A DNA stretch of 64,000 nt, from assembly GCF_023638055.1 (NCBI RefSeq), contig NZ_JAKRVY010000007.1:124001-188000 (forward strand), given 5' to 3'. A model generated the notes under the pieces. It worked only from the letters and a program-made list of their open reading frames with translations, was not told where the DNA came from and made no database searches. The position numbers were made by a program, and so were the translations under genes. Every line of letters starts with the position of its first letter. Positions within the stretch are counted from its first letter, which is position 1. This document shows, one piece after another, positions 1 to 9,405 of the stretch. Source of the DNA: Natranaeroarchaeum aerophilus. GTDB lineage: Archaea > Halobacteriota > Halobacteria > Halobacteriales > Natronoarchaeaceae.

Positions 1-542
1 ACGATCCCGCAGGGATCGACGGAATGGATGACGTCACGGAGGCGTTTCGAGCGATCGCCGACTCCGAGAGCGTCTTCGTCTCGCGGGGCGACAGCTCCGG
101 CACGCACACGAAGGAACTCGAACTCTGGGACGCCGCCGGGATGGATCCGGGAGGAGAGTGGTACCGAGAGGCCGGGAGCGGGATGGGGCAGGTGCTCGTA
201 CAGGCCGACCAGAGCGAGGGCTACACGCTCGCCGATCGTGGTACCTTCCTCTCGATGCGCTCACAACTCGGGGTGGGGATCCGCGTTGAGGGGCCGATCG
301 AGGAGGGACCGGAGCTGCTGGCGAACCCCTACGGGATCGTCGCCGTGAACCCCGCAGTCCACGACAACGTTGCATACGATCTCGCGCTCGCCTACATCGG
401 CTTTCTCACCTCGCGGGTGGGCCAGGACGTCATCGAGTCTTACACTGTCGAGGGCGAACAGCTGTTCTTTCCGCGGGCGCTTTCAGAAGAGCCGAACTTC
501 GAACAGTACCTTCCGGAAGACTGGACGCGGGAGGAGTGCTGA
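1..542 (+). CDS. tupA: Tungstate ABC transporter substrate-binding protein, 3' part
   Basis: This is the C-terminal portion of the extracytoplasmic binding protein that delivers tungstate (possibly molybdate) to the TupBC permease. The reading frame is open from base 3, so the gene begins upstream of the window; the first visible ATG at 24 is internal. The protein has the TupA-type anion-site segment [12 protein letters not shown] followed by W and an AGSGMG stretch, and ends with a [12 protein letters not shown]-like tail common in this family. It lies 3 nt before tupB, so the genes are co-transcribed. The family is clear; the choice of tungstate over molybdate rests on the TupA-like sequence and on the TupB/TupC neighbours. 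Confidence 0.9.
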   Translation, partial: DPAGIDGMDDVTEAFRAIADSESVFVSRGDSSGTHTKELELWDAAGMDPGGEWYREAGSGMGQVLVQADQSEGYTLADRGTFLSMRSQLGVGIRVEGPIEEGPELLANPYGIVAVNPAVHDNVAYDLALAYIGFLTSRVGQDVIESYTVEGEQLFFPRALSEEPNFEQYLPEDWTREEC

Positions 543-545
543 GAG

Positions 546-1256
546 ATGGTCGGCGCGATCGTCGAGCTTGCAACGCTCCCGCTCGTCGAGTTCCCCTTCG
601 AGTCGAACTACGTACGGAGTATCGTCTTCGTCTCGCTGTACGTGAGCCTCACAGCCGTCGTACTGAGCACGCTCGTCAGCCTTCCCGTCGCGATGCTCGT
701 CGGCTTCGCCGAGTTCCCGGGCCGACGGCTCGCGATCGCGCTGATCAACACCGGGATGGGCCTGCCGAGCGTCGTCGTCGGGCTGGCGGTTCTCTTTCTC
801 GTCTCGAATCAGGGGCCGCTCGGGACCTTCGATCTCGTGTTCACGAAGGAGGCGATGATCATGTCACAGTTCGTGCTCGCCACACCCGTGATCACCGGCG
901 TCAGTCTCGCCGCCGTCACGGGCGTGGATGAGGGGGTCCGGGACGCCTCCTACGCGCTCGGCGGGACGCGCCTCGACGTTGCACTCGTCACGATCAAGGA
1001 AGCCCGGTACGGGATCGCTACAGGCGTTCTGGCCGGGCTCGGGCGAGCGATCAGCGAGGTCGGCTCCGTCCTTATCGTTGGCGGAAACATCGCCGGCGCG
1101 GACGGCACCGCAATTACGCGAACGTTGACGACCGCGATCCAGCTCGAAGCCCGACAGGGTCGCTTCGAGCTTGCACTCCTGCTCGGCGGAATATTGCTCG
1201 TACTCGTCTTGCTGGTCAACGCTGTCGTGCTCCGGCTCGGGGGTGGGCGGATATGA
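546..1256 (+). CDS. tupB: Tungstate ABC transporter permease
   Basis: This 236-aa integral membrane permease has about five or six hydrophobic segments. It carries the binding-protein-dependent EAA-type loop (around residues 135-165: [20 protein letters not shown]), which docks on the ATPase. It is the single permease type of TupB, forming a homodimeric channel with TupA outside and TupC inside. The ATG at 546 lies 3 nt after the tupA stop, and the 3' end overlaps the tupC start by ATGA. Length and order A-B-C match the TupABC family, which is shorter than ModB-ModC fusions. Confidence 0.9.
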   Translation: MVGAIVELATLPLVEFPFESNYVRSIVFVSLYVSLTAVVLSTLVSLPVAMLVGFAEFPGRRLAIALINTGMGLPSVVVGLAVLFLVSNQGPLGTFDLVFTKEAMIMSQFVLATPVITGVSLAAVTGVDEGVRDASYALGGTRLDVALVTIKEARYGIATGVLAGLGRAISEVGSVLIVGGNIAGADGTAITRTLTTAIQLEARQGRFELALLLGGILLVLVLLVNAVVLRLGGGRI

Positions 1257-2080
1257 GCGATCGAGTGATCGAGACCAAACGTCGCCGAGTCGAGGATGGG
1301 ATCGTCGCCACGGACGTGAGCCACGGGTTCGACGACACCGGCGTACTCGATGAAATCTCGCTCGGCCTCGAACGCGGTGAGATCCTCGCAGTGATCGGTC
1401 CCTCGGGGACCGGCAAGACGACCCTGCTGGAGCTACTCGCCGCGTTCTACCCGCCCGACGAGGGGGAGATCCGGATGAATGGAGGGGACGTCTGGTCCCA
1501 GTCCGAACGCGAGCGCCTCATGGCGCGACGCCGGATCGGCATGGTGTTTCAGGAGCCGAACCTGTTCGACGCAACCGTCCGACGGAACGTGAGCTACGGG
1601 TTGCACGTCCGGCGCGACTGGCGATCCCGGATCCGGGAGTGGGGTGCGCGGCTCTTCGGCGCACGCACGACTCACAGGGTGACCGACGCGCTGGAGACGG
1701 TCGGCCTCGCGGACGTCGCAACACAGACGGTTAGATCCCTCTCGGGCGGTGAGGCACAGCGGGTCGCGTTCGCCCGGGCGCTCGCGTACGATCCCGACGT
1801 CCTGTTGCTGGACGAGCCGACCTCGGATCTCGACCCGCGAAACACCGCCCTGATCGAGGAGGCAGTCGGAACGGCGCGGAACCGGGGGATCGGCGTCGCC
1901 GTGGCGACCCACGACATGCACCAGGCGGAGCGACTGGCCGACCGGGTAGCGGTGATGCTCGATGGAAGCCTCATCGAGGTCGGGCCGGCAGAGCGGGTGT
2001 TCAGTGATCCCGATGATCCCCGGGCGCGGCGGTTCATCGACGGCGAACTCGTCTACACGGCGGGTGAGAACGGTGACTGA
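1253..2080 (+). CDS. tupC: Tungstate ABC transporter ATP-binding protein
   Basis: This 275-aa cytoplasmic ATPase energises tungstate import. Walker A is GPSGTGKTT (about residues 49-57), the signature is [11 protein letters not shown] (about 163-173) and Walker B is VLLLDEPTS (about 182-190). A Q-loop FQEPNLF precedes an insert of roughly 30 residues ([16 protein letters not shown] region), which is longer than usual for this family. The start codon overlaps the tupB stop (ATGA) and the 3' end overlaps the start of the downstream regulator, so all four genes form one transcript. Confidence 0.92.
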   Translation: MSDRVIETKRRRVEDGIVATDVSHGFDDTGVLDEISLGLERGEILAVIGPSGTGKTTLLELLAAFYPPDEGEIRMNGGDVWSQSERERLMARRRIGMVFQEPNLFDATVRRNVSYGLHVRRDWRSRIREWGARLFGARTTHRVTDALETVGLADVATQTVRSLSGGEAQRVAFARALAYDPDVLLLDEPTSDLDPRNTALIEEAVGTARNRGIGVAVATHDMHQAERLADRVAVMLDGSLIEVGPAERVFSDPDDPRARRFIDGELVYTAGENGD

Positions 2081-2771
2081 GACGCGCGGACGGGGTGAGG
2101 CGGCGCTCGTCGAGGGGGATGTCGAGTTCGACGCCCGCGACGCCGCGTTGCTCCGCGCGATCGCACAGGCCGGGTCGGTTGCGAGGGCCGCCTCCGAACT
2201 CGATCGCTCCCGGGCACGGGCGCTGACACGAATCGAGGCGCTCGAAGCGGCCTTCGGGTCGCTCGTCCGGCGGCAGCGCGGTGGTCGCGACGGCGGTGGG
2301 AGTCGCCTTACTGAGACTGCGAGGGATCTGCTGAACCGCTACGAGCGGCTCCGGGCCGCCCTCGACGCGACGGCCCAGGTTCCCGAGACTGTCCTCTATG
2401 GGGACGTCACGTCGGTCGACGGCGAACTCGCGCTGGTCGAGACGCAAGTGGGCACGGTGCGAGGCCTCCACGACGGGAGCGAGCGAGGCCAGCGGGTCCA
2501 GGTTCGGATCGGCGCGGACGCGATTACGGTGCTCGACAACGCAGCAGAACCGGACCCAGACGCGACGAGTGCGAGAAATCGGGTTTCGGGCGAGGTCGTC
2601 GGAATCGACCGCGGTGAGACCGTCGTGACAGCACATATCGAGGTCGGCGGAACGACGTTTGAGACGCTCGTCACGTCGGACAGCGAGCAGCGCCTCGGGC
2701 TGAGGGAGGGCTGTCAGGTCACGCTTACCTGGAAGGCAACGGCGACGCGGATCGTCGGCGATCGGGAGTGA
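2073..2771 (+). CDS. LysR/ModE-type HTH regulator with TOBE oxyanion-binding domain
   Basis: This 232-aa protein has an N-terminal winged HTH of the ModE/LysR kind ([34 protein letters not shown], about residues 28-60). A linker is followed by C-terminal TOBE-like beta repeats (about 110-232). TOBE domains bind molybdate or tungstate, so the likely role is metal-responsive control of the tupABC operon in which it sits. The start is GTG at 2073, overlapping the end of tupC; the longer ORF reaching back to 1962 lies inside tupC and is not needed. Function is inferred from domains and position; the DNA target is not evident. Confidence 0.82.
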   Translation: MTETRGRGEAALVEGDVEFDARDAALLRAIAQAGSVARAASELDRSRARALTRIEALEAAFGSLVRRQRGGRDGGGSRLTETARDLLNRYERLRAALDATAQVPETVLYGDVTSVDGELALVETQVGTVRGLHDGSERGQRVQVRIGADAITVLDNAAEPDPDATSARNRVSGEVVGIDRGETVVTAHIEVGGTTFETLVTSDSEQRLGLREGCQVTLTWKATATRIVGDRE

Positions 2772-2773
2772 TC

Positions 2774-3541
2774 TCAGGGACGAAACACGTTCGCGGAGCG
2801 GTCGGTCACCACTCCATACTCCGCGTCGGCGACCGTCTCGGGAACCGGTGTTTCGTCGTATCTGGCCCCAAGACTGGCCTGAAGCGCGTCCCGCACGCAG
2901 GCCCGGGCCGCCGCGCCGATCGGTGTTCCGCTGCCAGTGAACCGTATCGGCTCGACGCCGCCGGACGAGTTGCCAGCCCCGACGATCACCGCATCCGTGG
3001 TGGTCCCCGGAAAGCCCGTCTCGCGCAGGAGCGTTGCCGCTTTGGCCTCTGCGACGACCGCAATCAGGTTGGCGAGTGCGCCCGCCGCGAGTGGGTGATC
3101 GACGTGGACGAGCAGGTTCACCGTCCCCGGTTCGGGATGTTCTGTATCGCTATCTCCGTGGGACTCCGGGTCCGCAGCGGTGTCCTCCTCGGGAAACAGA
3201 GTGGCGGGATTCGAGACGCCCGCGGTGGCAACCGCGAGCACGTCGATGCTGTCCTTGCTGCTGTTTTTATCGCCCGCGTCGCGCTCGGCGGTGAGCCGTG
3301 CACAGCGCGCGTGGGTCATTTCGACGCCGGTAAGCAGCGTCGGCCCCACGTGCTCGAAGCCTGCCTGAGTCCGTCGCTCCGCGATATACTCATCCAGATC
3401 GGTCCGATCCCAGCCATCCGGGACCGTGCAGTTGTACGCGGCGTCTGCCCGGATTCGTCCACCGTCCCAGCCCGTCGAGAGCCACGATGTCTCGGGGGCG
3501 AGCAGTTGCAGGACCTCGTTGCGAACCCGAATATCAGGCAT
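2774..3541 (-). CDS. cbiZ: Adenosylcobinamide amidohydrolase
   Basis: This 255-aa CbiZ-family enzyme hydrolyses the aminopropanol side chain of salvaged adenosylcobinamide to give adenosylcobyric acid, letting archaea reuse scavenged corrinoids. Family features are visible: LSTGWDGGR near the N-terminus, YNCTVPDGW, the block TGVEMTHARC and a conserved TTTDAVIVG segment near residue 180. An acidic insert (EEDTAADPESHGDSDTEHPE, about 117-136) looks like a haloarchaeal addition. It is the last gene of the cobamide operon and overlaps the 3' end of the upstream cobD-like gene by 8 nt. It converges with the tup regulator, leaving 2 nt between the stops. Confidence 0.9.
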   Translation of the reverse strand: MPDIRVRNEVLQLLAPETSWLSTGWDGGRIRADAAYNCTVPDGWDRTDLDEYIAERRTQAGFEHVGPTLLTGVEMTHARCARLTAERDAGDKNSSKDSIDVLAVATAGVSNPATLFPEEDTAADPESHGDSDTEHPEPGTVNLLVHVDHPLAAGALANLIAVVAEAKAATLLRETGFPGTTTDAVIVGAGNSSGGVEPIRFTGSGTPIGAAARACVRDALQASLGARYDETPVPETVADAEYGVVTDRSANVFRP

Positions 3542-4556
3542 TCACGAGCACCTCCAGCAGCCGATCGTTCGCCTCGCTATCCTTCATGGCGACCCGAACG
3601 TGCGAGTCGAGTTCGCGGAACGTCCGGGCGTCCCTGAGTGCGATTCCGTGTTGGTGTGCGTGTGCCAGCAGGTCGTCTACCTCCCCTTCGCCGACGTCGA
3701 GGAGGAGGAAGGGAGAATCCGATGGATGGACGTCGTATCGGGCCGAGAGTGTCTCCCGCATCCGTTCGCGCTCGTGCTCGATGCGCCGACGCGTCTCGGC
3801 GACGAACTCGTCGGCGCGGAGACAGTGGGCTCCGACCGCCGCGGCGGGCGTCCCGAGGTTCCACGCACGGCGTGCGGTCTGCAGTGTGTCACGCTCGTCT
3901 CCTGTCGCAACGGCGAAGCCAGCCCGGAGGCCCGGCAGGCCGAACAGCTTCGTCAGCGAGCGCGCGACGATCACGCCCTCCTCCCCGGCAAGCGAGGGTA
4001 TGTCGGTGAAGCCGAGGAACGCCTCGTCGACGAGCAAGCGGGTATCGACGTCGCGACAGCGGGCTGCGAACTCGCGGAGTGCGTCGGGATCGTAGGCCTC
4101 TCCGGTCGGATTGTTCGGCGTGCAGACGATGGCGAGGGCGTGGTCGGCCGGATCGGCGTCGAGCAACCGGTCGTGAGACACGAACGCGGGGTCCGCTCCC
4201 TGTAACTCGACCTCCCGGGCGTACTCGCCGAAACTCGGTGTCGGGACGAGCACGCTCTCGCCGGCGTCGACGGTCGTCTCGATCGCCAGCCGGATCGCCG
4301 CGAGCCCGCCGGGGGTCGGGACGATCTGTTCGGGACCGCACTCGACATACTCCGCGGCGGCGGCCCGGAACTCCGGATAGGCGTCGTTCGGATATCGGCG
4401 CGAGGCCGAGAACGCCTCGCGGTAGACCGCCTCGGTGCCAGGCGGTATCTCCGTATTTGTATTGGCACTAAAATCTAGCTCCTCCGGATCGTCGCTCCCG
4501 CCGTGGGGTACTCGGTCGGTCGTCCGCACCGCGTCGGGATCCATCTCAGCGGTCAC
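3534..4556 (-). CDS. cobD: PLP-dependent threonine-phosphate decarboxylase (CobD/HisC-like)
   Basis: This 340-aa fold-type I PLP enzyme of the histidinol-phosphate aminotransferase group lies inside a cobamide operon. By family and context it should decarboxylate L-threonine-O-3-phosphate to (R)-1-amino-2-propanol phosphate, the nucleotide-loop linker attached by CbiB. The N-terminal [14 protein letters not shown] block is typical, and CTPNNPTG holds the substrate-binding Asn. The PLP lysine is in [17 protein letters not shown]. The start overlaps the end of cobT by 11 nt. A true HisC role is less likely given the neighbours. Confidence 0.85.
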   Translation of the reverse strand: MTAEMDPDAVRTTDRVPHGGSDDPEELDFSANTNTEIPPGTEAVYREAFSASRRYPNDAYPEFRAAAAEYVECGPEQIVPTPGGLAAIRLAIETTVDAGESVLVPTPSFGEYAREVELQGADPAFVSHDRLLDADPADHALAIVCTPNNPTGEAYDPDALREFAARCRDVDTRLLVDEAFLGFTDIPSLAGEEGVIVARSLTKLFGLPGLRAGFAVATGDERDTLQTARRAWNLGTPAAAVGAHCLRADEFVAETRRRIEHERERMRETLSARYDVHPSDSPFLLLDVGEGEVDDLLAHAHQHGIALRDARTFRELDSHVRVAMKDSEANDRLLEVLVNA

Positions 4557-5577
4557 CTCGATCGGCTGCTGGCGCGCTTTCCGGCGTCGAGTCGGGATCG
4601 AGCCGATCGTACACCGCCGCGATCTGCGCTCTGATCGTCTTCATTCCGATCCCATCGCGCTCGGCAAGCGCCAGCGCCCCACCCATCCCGACGCCCTCTT
4701 TCGCTTCGCCAGCGACGTATCGCTCCATTGCGACGTGCTCGCTTCGCTCGAAGCCGGGATCGGTCGCCGCTACGTCGAGGTCGAGCGTCGATGCTGCGGC
4801 ATCGAGGTCGACCGCCGGGTCGGCGGCGACAAAGGAGGTAGTAGCCAGTGAGAGAGGTTCGTCACATCCGAACGCCCGAACCAGCGCGGCGGTCGCGACC
4901 AGCTGTGTCCCGCCCGCGAGCGTCACCGAACTCCCGGATTCGAGCGCGCCGACGGTCAGACCTGCGACGGTCGCCTGGACCGGGTCGCCGACCGCCTCGA
5001 CAGCAGTCAGTGGCGAGTCGACCAGCTCGCCGGGAGCACTCCCGCTCGCATCGAGCGCCGCTGTGGCGACCTGCTCTTTCAGTGGGATTGGGTTCTCGGG
5101 CAGCGACGAGGAGACGCCCAGATCGGTGCCGAGCGCGCGGAGCAGCGCCGCGGCGGTCGTCGTCCCGCCGGGGATCGTCTCGCCGATAAATAGCTCGTCA
5201 TCCGGCAGCGACCGGCCGAGTTCACGGGCGCGATCGAACACCGCGTCGACGTTCGGGACGGCACGCTCCTCGCGGATGTCGCGGCCCGGCTCGGCACCGA
5301 CCGAAACCGTCGGTGCGTCGGTTTCGGCGGCGAGCCCGGCATCGATCACCGTCACATCGAAGCCGACCTGCTCGCGAACGGCACGCGAGATCACCGCGGG
5401 GGTTGGACAGCCGGTCGGGCTGACGGGGACCAGATCGCTCGATACGGGCTGGCCGTAGACGAGGATCTCCGCGTCGATCGCAGGGGTGTCCGCCATCAGT
5501 TCCGGCGTGGCTCCCGCGGCGCTGATCCCCTCGATGGTCGCCGTCCGCGTCGTTCCGGCCGCAAGGACGAGTCTCAT
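4546..5577 (-). CDS. cobT: CobT-like nicotinate-nucleotide:base phosphoribosyltransferase
   Basis: This 343-aa archaeal CobT relative (the group once listed as UPF0284) makes the alpha-riboside phosphate of the lower axial base, for example dimethylbenzimidazole, from nicotinate mononucleotide. The N-terminus [22 protein letters not shown] and the motif [14 protein letters not shown] (about 54-67) match the archaeal subfamily, as does the glycine-rich [19 protein letters not shown] (about 142-160). The stop overlaps the next gene's start and the start overlaps the cobY stop by 4 nt. Base specificity cannot be read from sequence. Confidence 0.88.
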   Translation of the reverse strand: MRLVLAAGTTRTATIEGISAAGATPELMADTPAIDAEILVYGQPVSSDLVPVSPTGCPTPAVISRAVREQVGFDVTVIDAGLAAETDAPTVSVGAEPGRDIREERAVPNVDAVFDRARELGRSLPDDELFIGETIPGGTTTAAALLRALGTDLGVSSSLPENPIPLKEQVATAALDASGSAPGELVDSPLTAVEAVGDPVQATVAGLTVGALESGSSVTLAGGTQLVATAALVRAFGCDEPLSLATTSFVAADPAVDLDAAASTLDLDVAATDPGFERSEHVAMERYVAGEAKEGVGMGGALALAERDGIGMKTIRAQIAAVYDRLDPDSTPESAPAADRGDR

Positions 5578-6218
5578 AGCAGTGCCTCCGCGATCCGTGC
5601 GTCTCGCGCTCGATTCACGTTCACCACCAGTCGCTCGTCGTCTGTCAGGTACATCGTATCCGTGTTCGTGTCAGTTGGTGCACCGACCACGTTCAGGCCG
5701 GTCGGCGCGATCCGGTCGGGCATTTCCTCGCTGTCTGCTCGCCCGTCGATCAGCTCCGCAGTCATCGCGTCCCGTTCCATTACGGTATCCGCGGAGACGC
5801 CGAGACGGTCTTTGCGCGTGGCCGGGACCGCAACGGTCATCGAACCGCCGTCGATCCCAATAGCTGCGTAGGCGGAAAGCATGCTGTCGACGACGCAACC
5901 GGTCAGCAGCGGCAGATCCGCGGCGACGGTCAGGACGGGCCGATCGATATTGTCGAGTGCCGTCGAGAGGTCCGTAACGTAGCCCTTGCCGGGCGTCTCG
6001 ATCACCGAAACACGCTCGGCGATGTGTCCGCGCGTTTCGGGCGTTGCGGGCGAGACGGCAGCGTGGACCTGGTCGACCTCGCTCGCCTCGAGCGCATCCA
6101 GCACCCGGTCGACCATCGGCCTCCCGTCGATCGGGTACATCGGCTTTTCGGGAGCGTCCCTGCCAAGCGAGTCCGCGAGGCGGGTCCCTTCGCCGCCACA
6201 CATCACGAGAGCGTCCAC
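5574..6218 (-). CDS. cobY: GTP:adenosylcobinamide-phosphate guanylyltransferase
   Basis: This 214-aa nucleotidyltransferase activates adenosylcobinamide phosphate with GTP; CobY is the archaeal non-homologous replacement for CobU. The glycine-rich substrate loop [10 protein letters not shown] lies at the N-terminus, followed by [21 protein letters not shown] chose the GTG at 6218 because GGGGGTGATC, a near-perfect anti-16S complement, ends 2 nt before it. The longer frame to 6257 would reach deep into cobS. The gene starts inside the last 16 nt of cobS. Confidence 0.9.
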   Translation of the reverse strand: MDALVMCGGEGTRLADSLGRDAPEKPMYPIDGRPMVDRVLDALEASEVDQVHAAVSPATPETRGHIAERVSVIETPGKGYVTDLSTALDNIDRPVLTVAADLPLLTGCVVDSMLSAYAAIGIDGGSMTVAVPATRKDRLGVSADTVMERDAMTAELIDGRADSEEMPDRIAPTGLNVVGAPTDTNTDTMYLTDDERLVVNVNRARDARIAEALL

Positions 6219-6997
6219 GCGATCACCCCCATCACATCGCCGGTCCAGAGCGTCCACGCGAGCACGCCAGCCAGTAGCCCCCCGAGCCGCCCGAGCTCGG
6301 TCGTCGCACCGAGCACGTCGCCGTTGACGCCACCGAGCATGGCACTGGACCAGCGATAGAGTGCGAGTGCGACCGCGACCGCCGCGACGACGGCCGCCGT
6401 GGCGACGTACGACGGACGAGCGAGCACGACAGCGGGAAGCGCGACCAGCACGGGTGCGACGAGGCTTCGGGGGCCGTTGACACCGGTCAGTTGGCTTCCG
6501 AGCCCCTCGTGGGGCGCGGTGCCGACACAGACCAGTACGGCGGTTCCCAGTCTCGCGCCGACCTCCGCGGCGACGACGATGCTCGCCGCAACGGCGATGG
6601 GGGCCCCCGCAAGCGGAACGGCCGCGAGCACGAGGCCGAGAAGCAGCCCGACAAGTGCGAGCGTCCCGCCGACGCCGAGGGAGCTGTCTTTGAGCACCTC
6701 GCGCCGTCGCTCCGGGTCGCCATGGACCACCGCGGCGTCACCCAGATCGGCGACGCCGTCGGCGTGGTTGATACCCGTGACAGCGTACAGGACGAGGACG
6801 TACAGAAACGCCGTAATGGTCGGCGGGGCGGGAACCAGAAAGACGAGCGCGCCGAGCACGCCGACGAGATAGCCGACGGCCGGGAACGTTGCGGGGGTGC
6901 GGGTAAACGCTTCCCACCCAGTTTCGTCGTGACCGACCGGGAAGCGAGTGAGAAACCCGACAGCGCCACGCAGCCCTGCAAGGCTCAGAACAGCCAC
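6203..6997 (-). CDS. cobS: Adenosylcobinamide-GDP ribazoletransferase (cobalamin synthase)
   Basis: This 264-aa polytopic membrane enzyme joins adenosylcobinamide-GDP to alpha-ribazole phosphate, the last assembly step. The N-terminus has the family block FLTRFPVGHDE, and GINHADGVADLGDAAVVHGDPERRRE-type sequence holds the acidic DGVADLGDA Mg site (around residues 85-95). The start is GTG at 6997, preceded by the same GGGGGTGATC-GC-GTG arrangement as cobY; the much longer frame back to 7207 is arginine-rich and lies within cbiB. It overlaps cbiB by 13 nt. Confidence 0.92.
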   Translation of the reverse strand: MAVLSLAGLRGAVGFLTRFPVGHDETGWEAFTRTPATFPAVGYLVGVLGALVFLVPAPPTITAFLYVLVLYAVTGINHADGVADLGDAAVVHGDPERRREVLKDSSLGVGGTLALVGLLLGLVLAAVPLAGAPIAVAASIVVAAEVGARLGTAVLVCVGTAPHEGLGSQLTGVNGPRSLVAPVLVALPAVVLARPSYVATAAVVAAVAVALALYRWSSAMLGGVNGDVLGATTELGRLGGLLAGVLAWTLWTGDVMGVIAWTLS

Positions 6998-7899
6998 GCG
7001 ATCACCCCCGGCAGCGCGGCAAGGGCGTACGCGAGCAGTCCAGCGCGGCCGACGAGCGCGACGCCGCGACGGGCCTGCTCCGTGGTCGGCAGCGAGGCGA
7101 GTTCGTTGAGGACGTACGCGTCGGGCTTTTCGAGGCGGACCTGCAGCGCGCCCGCGGCGGTCGCCATCGGCCACCCGGAGTTGGGCGAGGCGGTCTCGCC
7201 GCGCCACCGTCGCGCAGTCAGCACGGGATCGGGCGAGAGCGCCGCTGCAGAAAGCAGCAGGGCGCTAAGGCGGGCGGGCACCCACATGACGAGGTCGTCG
7301 AGCCGGGCACTTGCCCAGCCGTGGGGTTTCGAGGGGTACCCGAGCATCGAGTCCAGCGTGTTCACGGCCTTGAGCCACGCCGCCGCGGCGGCACCCAGCG
7401 CGATCGAGACCGGCGCGAGCAGGGCAAAGGCGAGCAACGGCGCGACCAGACCATCCGCGAGGTTCTCGCTTGCGCTCTCAACGGCGGCACTGCGTAGCAG
7501 GGCGGGCGAGAGGTCAGCAGGATCACGCCCCGCAAGCGCTGGCAACCGCTCGCGGGCCGCGGCTGGGTCCGTCGCGCTGGCCTCTATTACGCCTGCAGCC
7601 TCCTCCAACAGCATCTGTAAACTGGTCGTCGTAAAGAGGACGGTTCCAGTGGCGAGGACACCCAGCAGGGGATGAAGTGCAACAGCCACAGAGACGATAC
7701 CGAACGCGACAGCCGTCGGGAGCACGGGAAGTGCCAGTGCCATACCGACACCAGCCAGCCGTGGTCGAGCCCATTCCCTGTCAGCCCGACCGACGAGGCT
7801 CCCGAAGAGGGCGACTGGATGGATCCGTGACGGGAGTTCACGCACAGTCCGGTCGAGGATGGCCGCAAGCACGACCGCGAGCGTAATTTCGACGGCCAC
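6985..7899 (-). CDS. cbiB: Adenosylcobinamide-phosphate synthase
   Basis: This 304-aa membrane protein, CbiB (CobD in the aerobic nomenclature), condenses adenosylcobyric acid with aminopropanol phosphate. Typical features are RIHPVALFGSLVGRADRE near residue 25, where the family has HPVxxxG, and the helix block VNTLDSMLGYPSKP (about 175-188) with the conserved DSM(L/V)GY motif. The ATG at 7899 lies 2 nt from the stop of the HAD gene, and the 3' end overlaps cobS. It places CbiZ product recycling, CobD linker synthesis and CobS in one operon. Confidence 0.92.
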   Translation of the reverse strand: MAVEITLAVVLAAILDRTVRELPSRIHPVALFGSLVGRADREWARPRLAGVGMALALPVLPTAVAFGIVSVAVALHPLLGVLATGTVLFTTTSLQMLLEEAAGVIEASATDPAAARERLPALAGRDPADLSPALLRSAAVESASENLADGLVAPLLAFALLAPVSIALGAAAAAWLKAVNTLDSMLGYPSKPHGWASARLDDLVMWVPARLSALLLSAAALSPDPVLTARRWRGETASPNSGWPMATAAGALQVRLEKPDAYVLNELASLPTTEQARRGVALVGRAGLLAYALAALPGVIAWLF

Positions 7900-7901
7900 G
7901 G

Positions 7902-8558
7902 TTACGCCACCTCGTCGAGCAGGTCCGGCAGGTCGGCAAGCGAGTGCTCGTCCAGCAAGATGGCGGTCCCACCGACAGCCTCGATGCCAGCATCAGTGTC
8001 CGGATCGTCCCCGACGTGGATCACAGACTCGACGTCAACACCCAGCCTGGAGGCGAACGACTCGAATGCACGGGGATCGGGTTTGCGCCACCCACAGCCG
8101 GCGCTCGATACGATCACGTCGAACGCCGATCGGTCGATATCGGACCGAAGCAACGCTCTCGGAACGAGCTCGGGCACGCTACAGTTCGAGAGGACGCCAA
8201 CCTGCCCGTGCTCGGCCGCGGCCGAAACCGCGTCGACAGCACCGGGACGCGTTTCGACAGTCGGGTCGAACGCCGCGACGACTGCCCGGCGCACGACGTT
8301 GTTCGTGGGGGATACGCCACGGCTTCGGAGCGCTGCGGCGACGTGTGCGGGAAGCGGAACTTCCGCCCCTTCAGGAGCGTCGATCTGGACCTCCCGGTAA
8401 TCAGCTACAAACTCCGCTGGAACGTCGACGCCGCGGCTCGTCAGTTCCGCGGCGACGGCGTCGGCTGGTGAGTCCGGCCGATCGACCGACACGAGCGTCC
8501 CGAAGAGGTCGAACGAAACTGCCACTACCGGTGTATTACTCCAAGTCGACTTGAACAC
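7902..8558 (-). CDS. HAD-superfamily (subfamily IA) hydrolase heading the cobamide operon
   Basis: This 218-aa protein has HAD motif I FDLFGTL, motif II VLSNCS, a motif III lysine in WRKPDP and motif IV HVGDDPDTDAGIEA. Motif I has Phe where phosphatases usually have a second Asp, a pattern seen in dehalogenase-like and many uncharacterised HAD proteins. It is the promoter-proximal gene of the cobamide operon, 2 nt from cbiB. It could supply a missing phosphatase such as for cobalamin-5'-phosphate, but the altered motif I argues for caution. The start may be the GTG at 8558 or a later GTG at 8525, close to the conserved core. Confidence 0.72.
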   Translation of the reverse strand: MFKSTWSNTPVVAVSFDLFGTLVSVDRPDSPADAVAAELTSRGVDVPAEFVADYREVQIDAPEGAEVPLPAHVAAALRSRGVSPTNNVVRRAVVAAFDPTVETRPGAVDAVSAAAEHGQVGVLSNCSVPELVPRALLRSDIDRSAFDVIVSSAGCGWRKPDPRAFESFASRLGVDVESVIHVGDDPDTDAGIEAVGGTAILLDEHSLADLPDLLDEVA

Positions 8559-8631
8559 GACGGTCCCGGACGGAGATCTATTCCTCTAACAAACGACAAA
8601 ATTTTTACTGAGCAAGAGCGATCAGTATATA

Positions 8632-9405
8632 ATGGTCGAGGCGTTTGCCGTCGCAAGCGGAAAGGGGGGAACGGGGAAGACGACAGCGACACTCGCGCTC
8701 GGCATGGCGCTGGCCGAGGAGCACGACGTGACGATCGTCGACGCGGATACCGGGATGGCGAACCTCCTCTTTCACGCCGGGCTCGACGACGTCGAGACGA
8801 CCCTCCACGACCTGCTGATAGCCGAGCGAGACGTGCCGGTCGAGGCGGCGGTCTACGATCGCCACGGACTTTCGGTCGTGCCCTGCGGGACGAGCCTGGC
8901 GGATTTCGAGTCGGCCGAACCGGAGCGACTGCGCGAGGTCGTCGCAACCCTTGCCGAGAACACGGACGTTCTCCTGCTCGATTCGCCAGCCACCCTTGGC
9001 TCAAAAAGCGCCGTGCTGCCGATCGTACTCGCCGATCGGGTGCTCCCCGTGCTGGCACCGACGATCCCGGCGCTGAGCGACGGGCTGAAAGTTCAGGAGT
9101 ACGCGAGCTCGTACGGAACGGACACGGCTGGCGTCCTGTTCAACAAAGTACGCGAGGAAGGGCGCATGGACACTGTCGTCGACCGGACCGAACGCTACTT
9201 CGAGGGACCGGTCCTCGGCACTGTCCCGGAATGCTCCGCACCGCATCAGGCGAGAGCTGCTGGTGAACCGCTACTCTCGTATGCACCCAGCTCACCCGCG
9301 GCCGTCGCGTTTACCGAGGCCGCTTCGGAGCTGACGATCGAATCCGGCGACTCGGCGGATGTCGCGGCGCGTTTCAAAAGCGCGGTCGTCCCTGACAGAC
9401 CATGA
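8632..9405 (+). CDS. MinD/ParA-family P-loop ATPase
   Basis: This 257-aa deviant Walker A ATPase has KGGTGKTT near the N-terminus, DADTGMANL for Walker A', and VLLLDSPATLG for the switch/Walker B region. Haloarchaea carry several MinD paralogues acting in cell positioning, motility or shape; which process this one serves cannot be told. A TATA-like TTTTTACT lies about 28 nt before the ATG, suggesting a leaderless mRNA. The ATG of the next gene overlaps its stop (ATGA), so the two proteins are translationally coupled and probably work together. Confidence 0.85.
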   Translation: MVEAFAVASGKGGTGKTTATLALGMALAEEHDVTIVDADTGMANLLFHAGLDDVETTLHDLLIAERDVPVEAAVYDRHGLSVVPCGTSLADFESAEPERLREVVATLAENTDVLLLDSPATLGSKSAVLPIVLADRVLPVLAPTIPALSDGLKVQEYASSYGTDTAGVLFNKVREEGRMDTVVDRTERYFEGPVLGTVPECSAPHQARAAGEPLLSYAPSSPAAVAFTEAASELTIESGDSADVAARFKSAVVPDRP

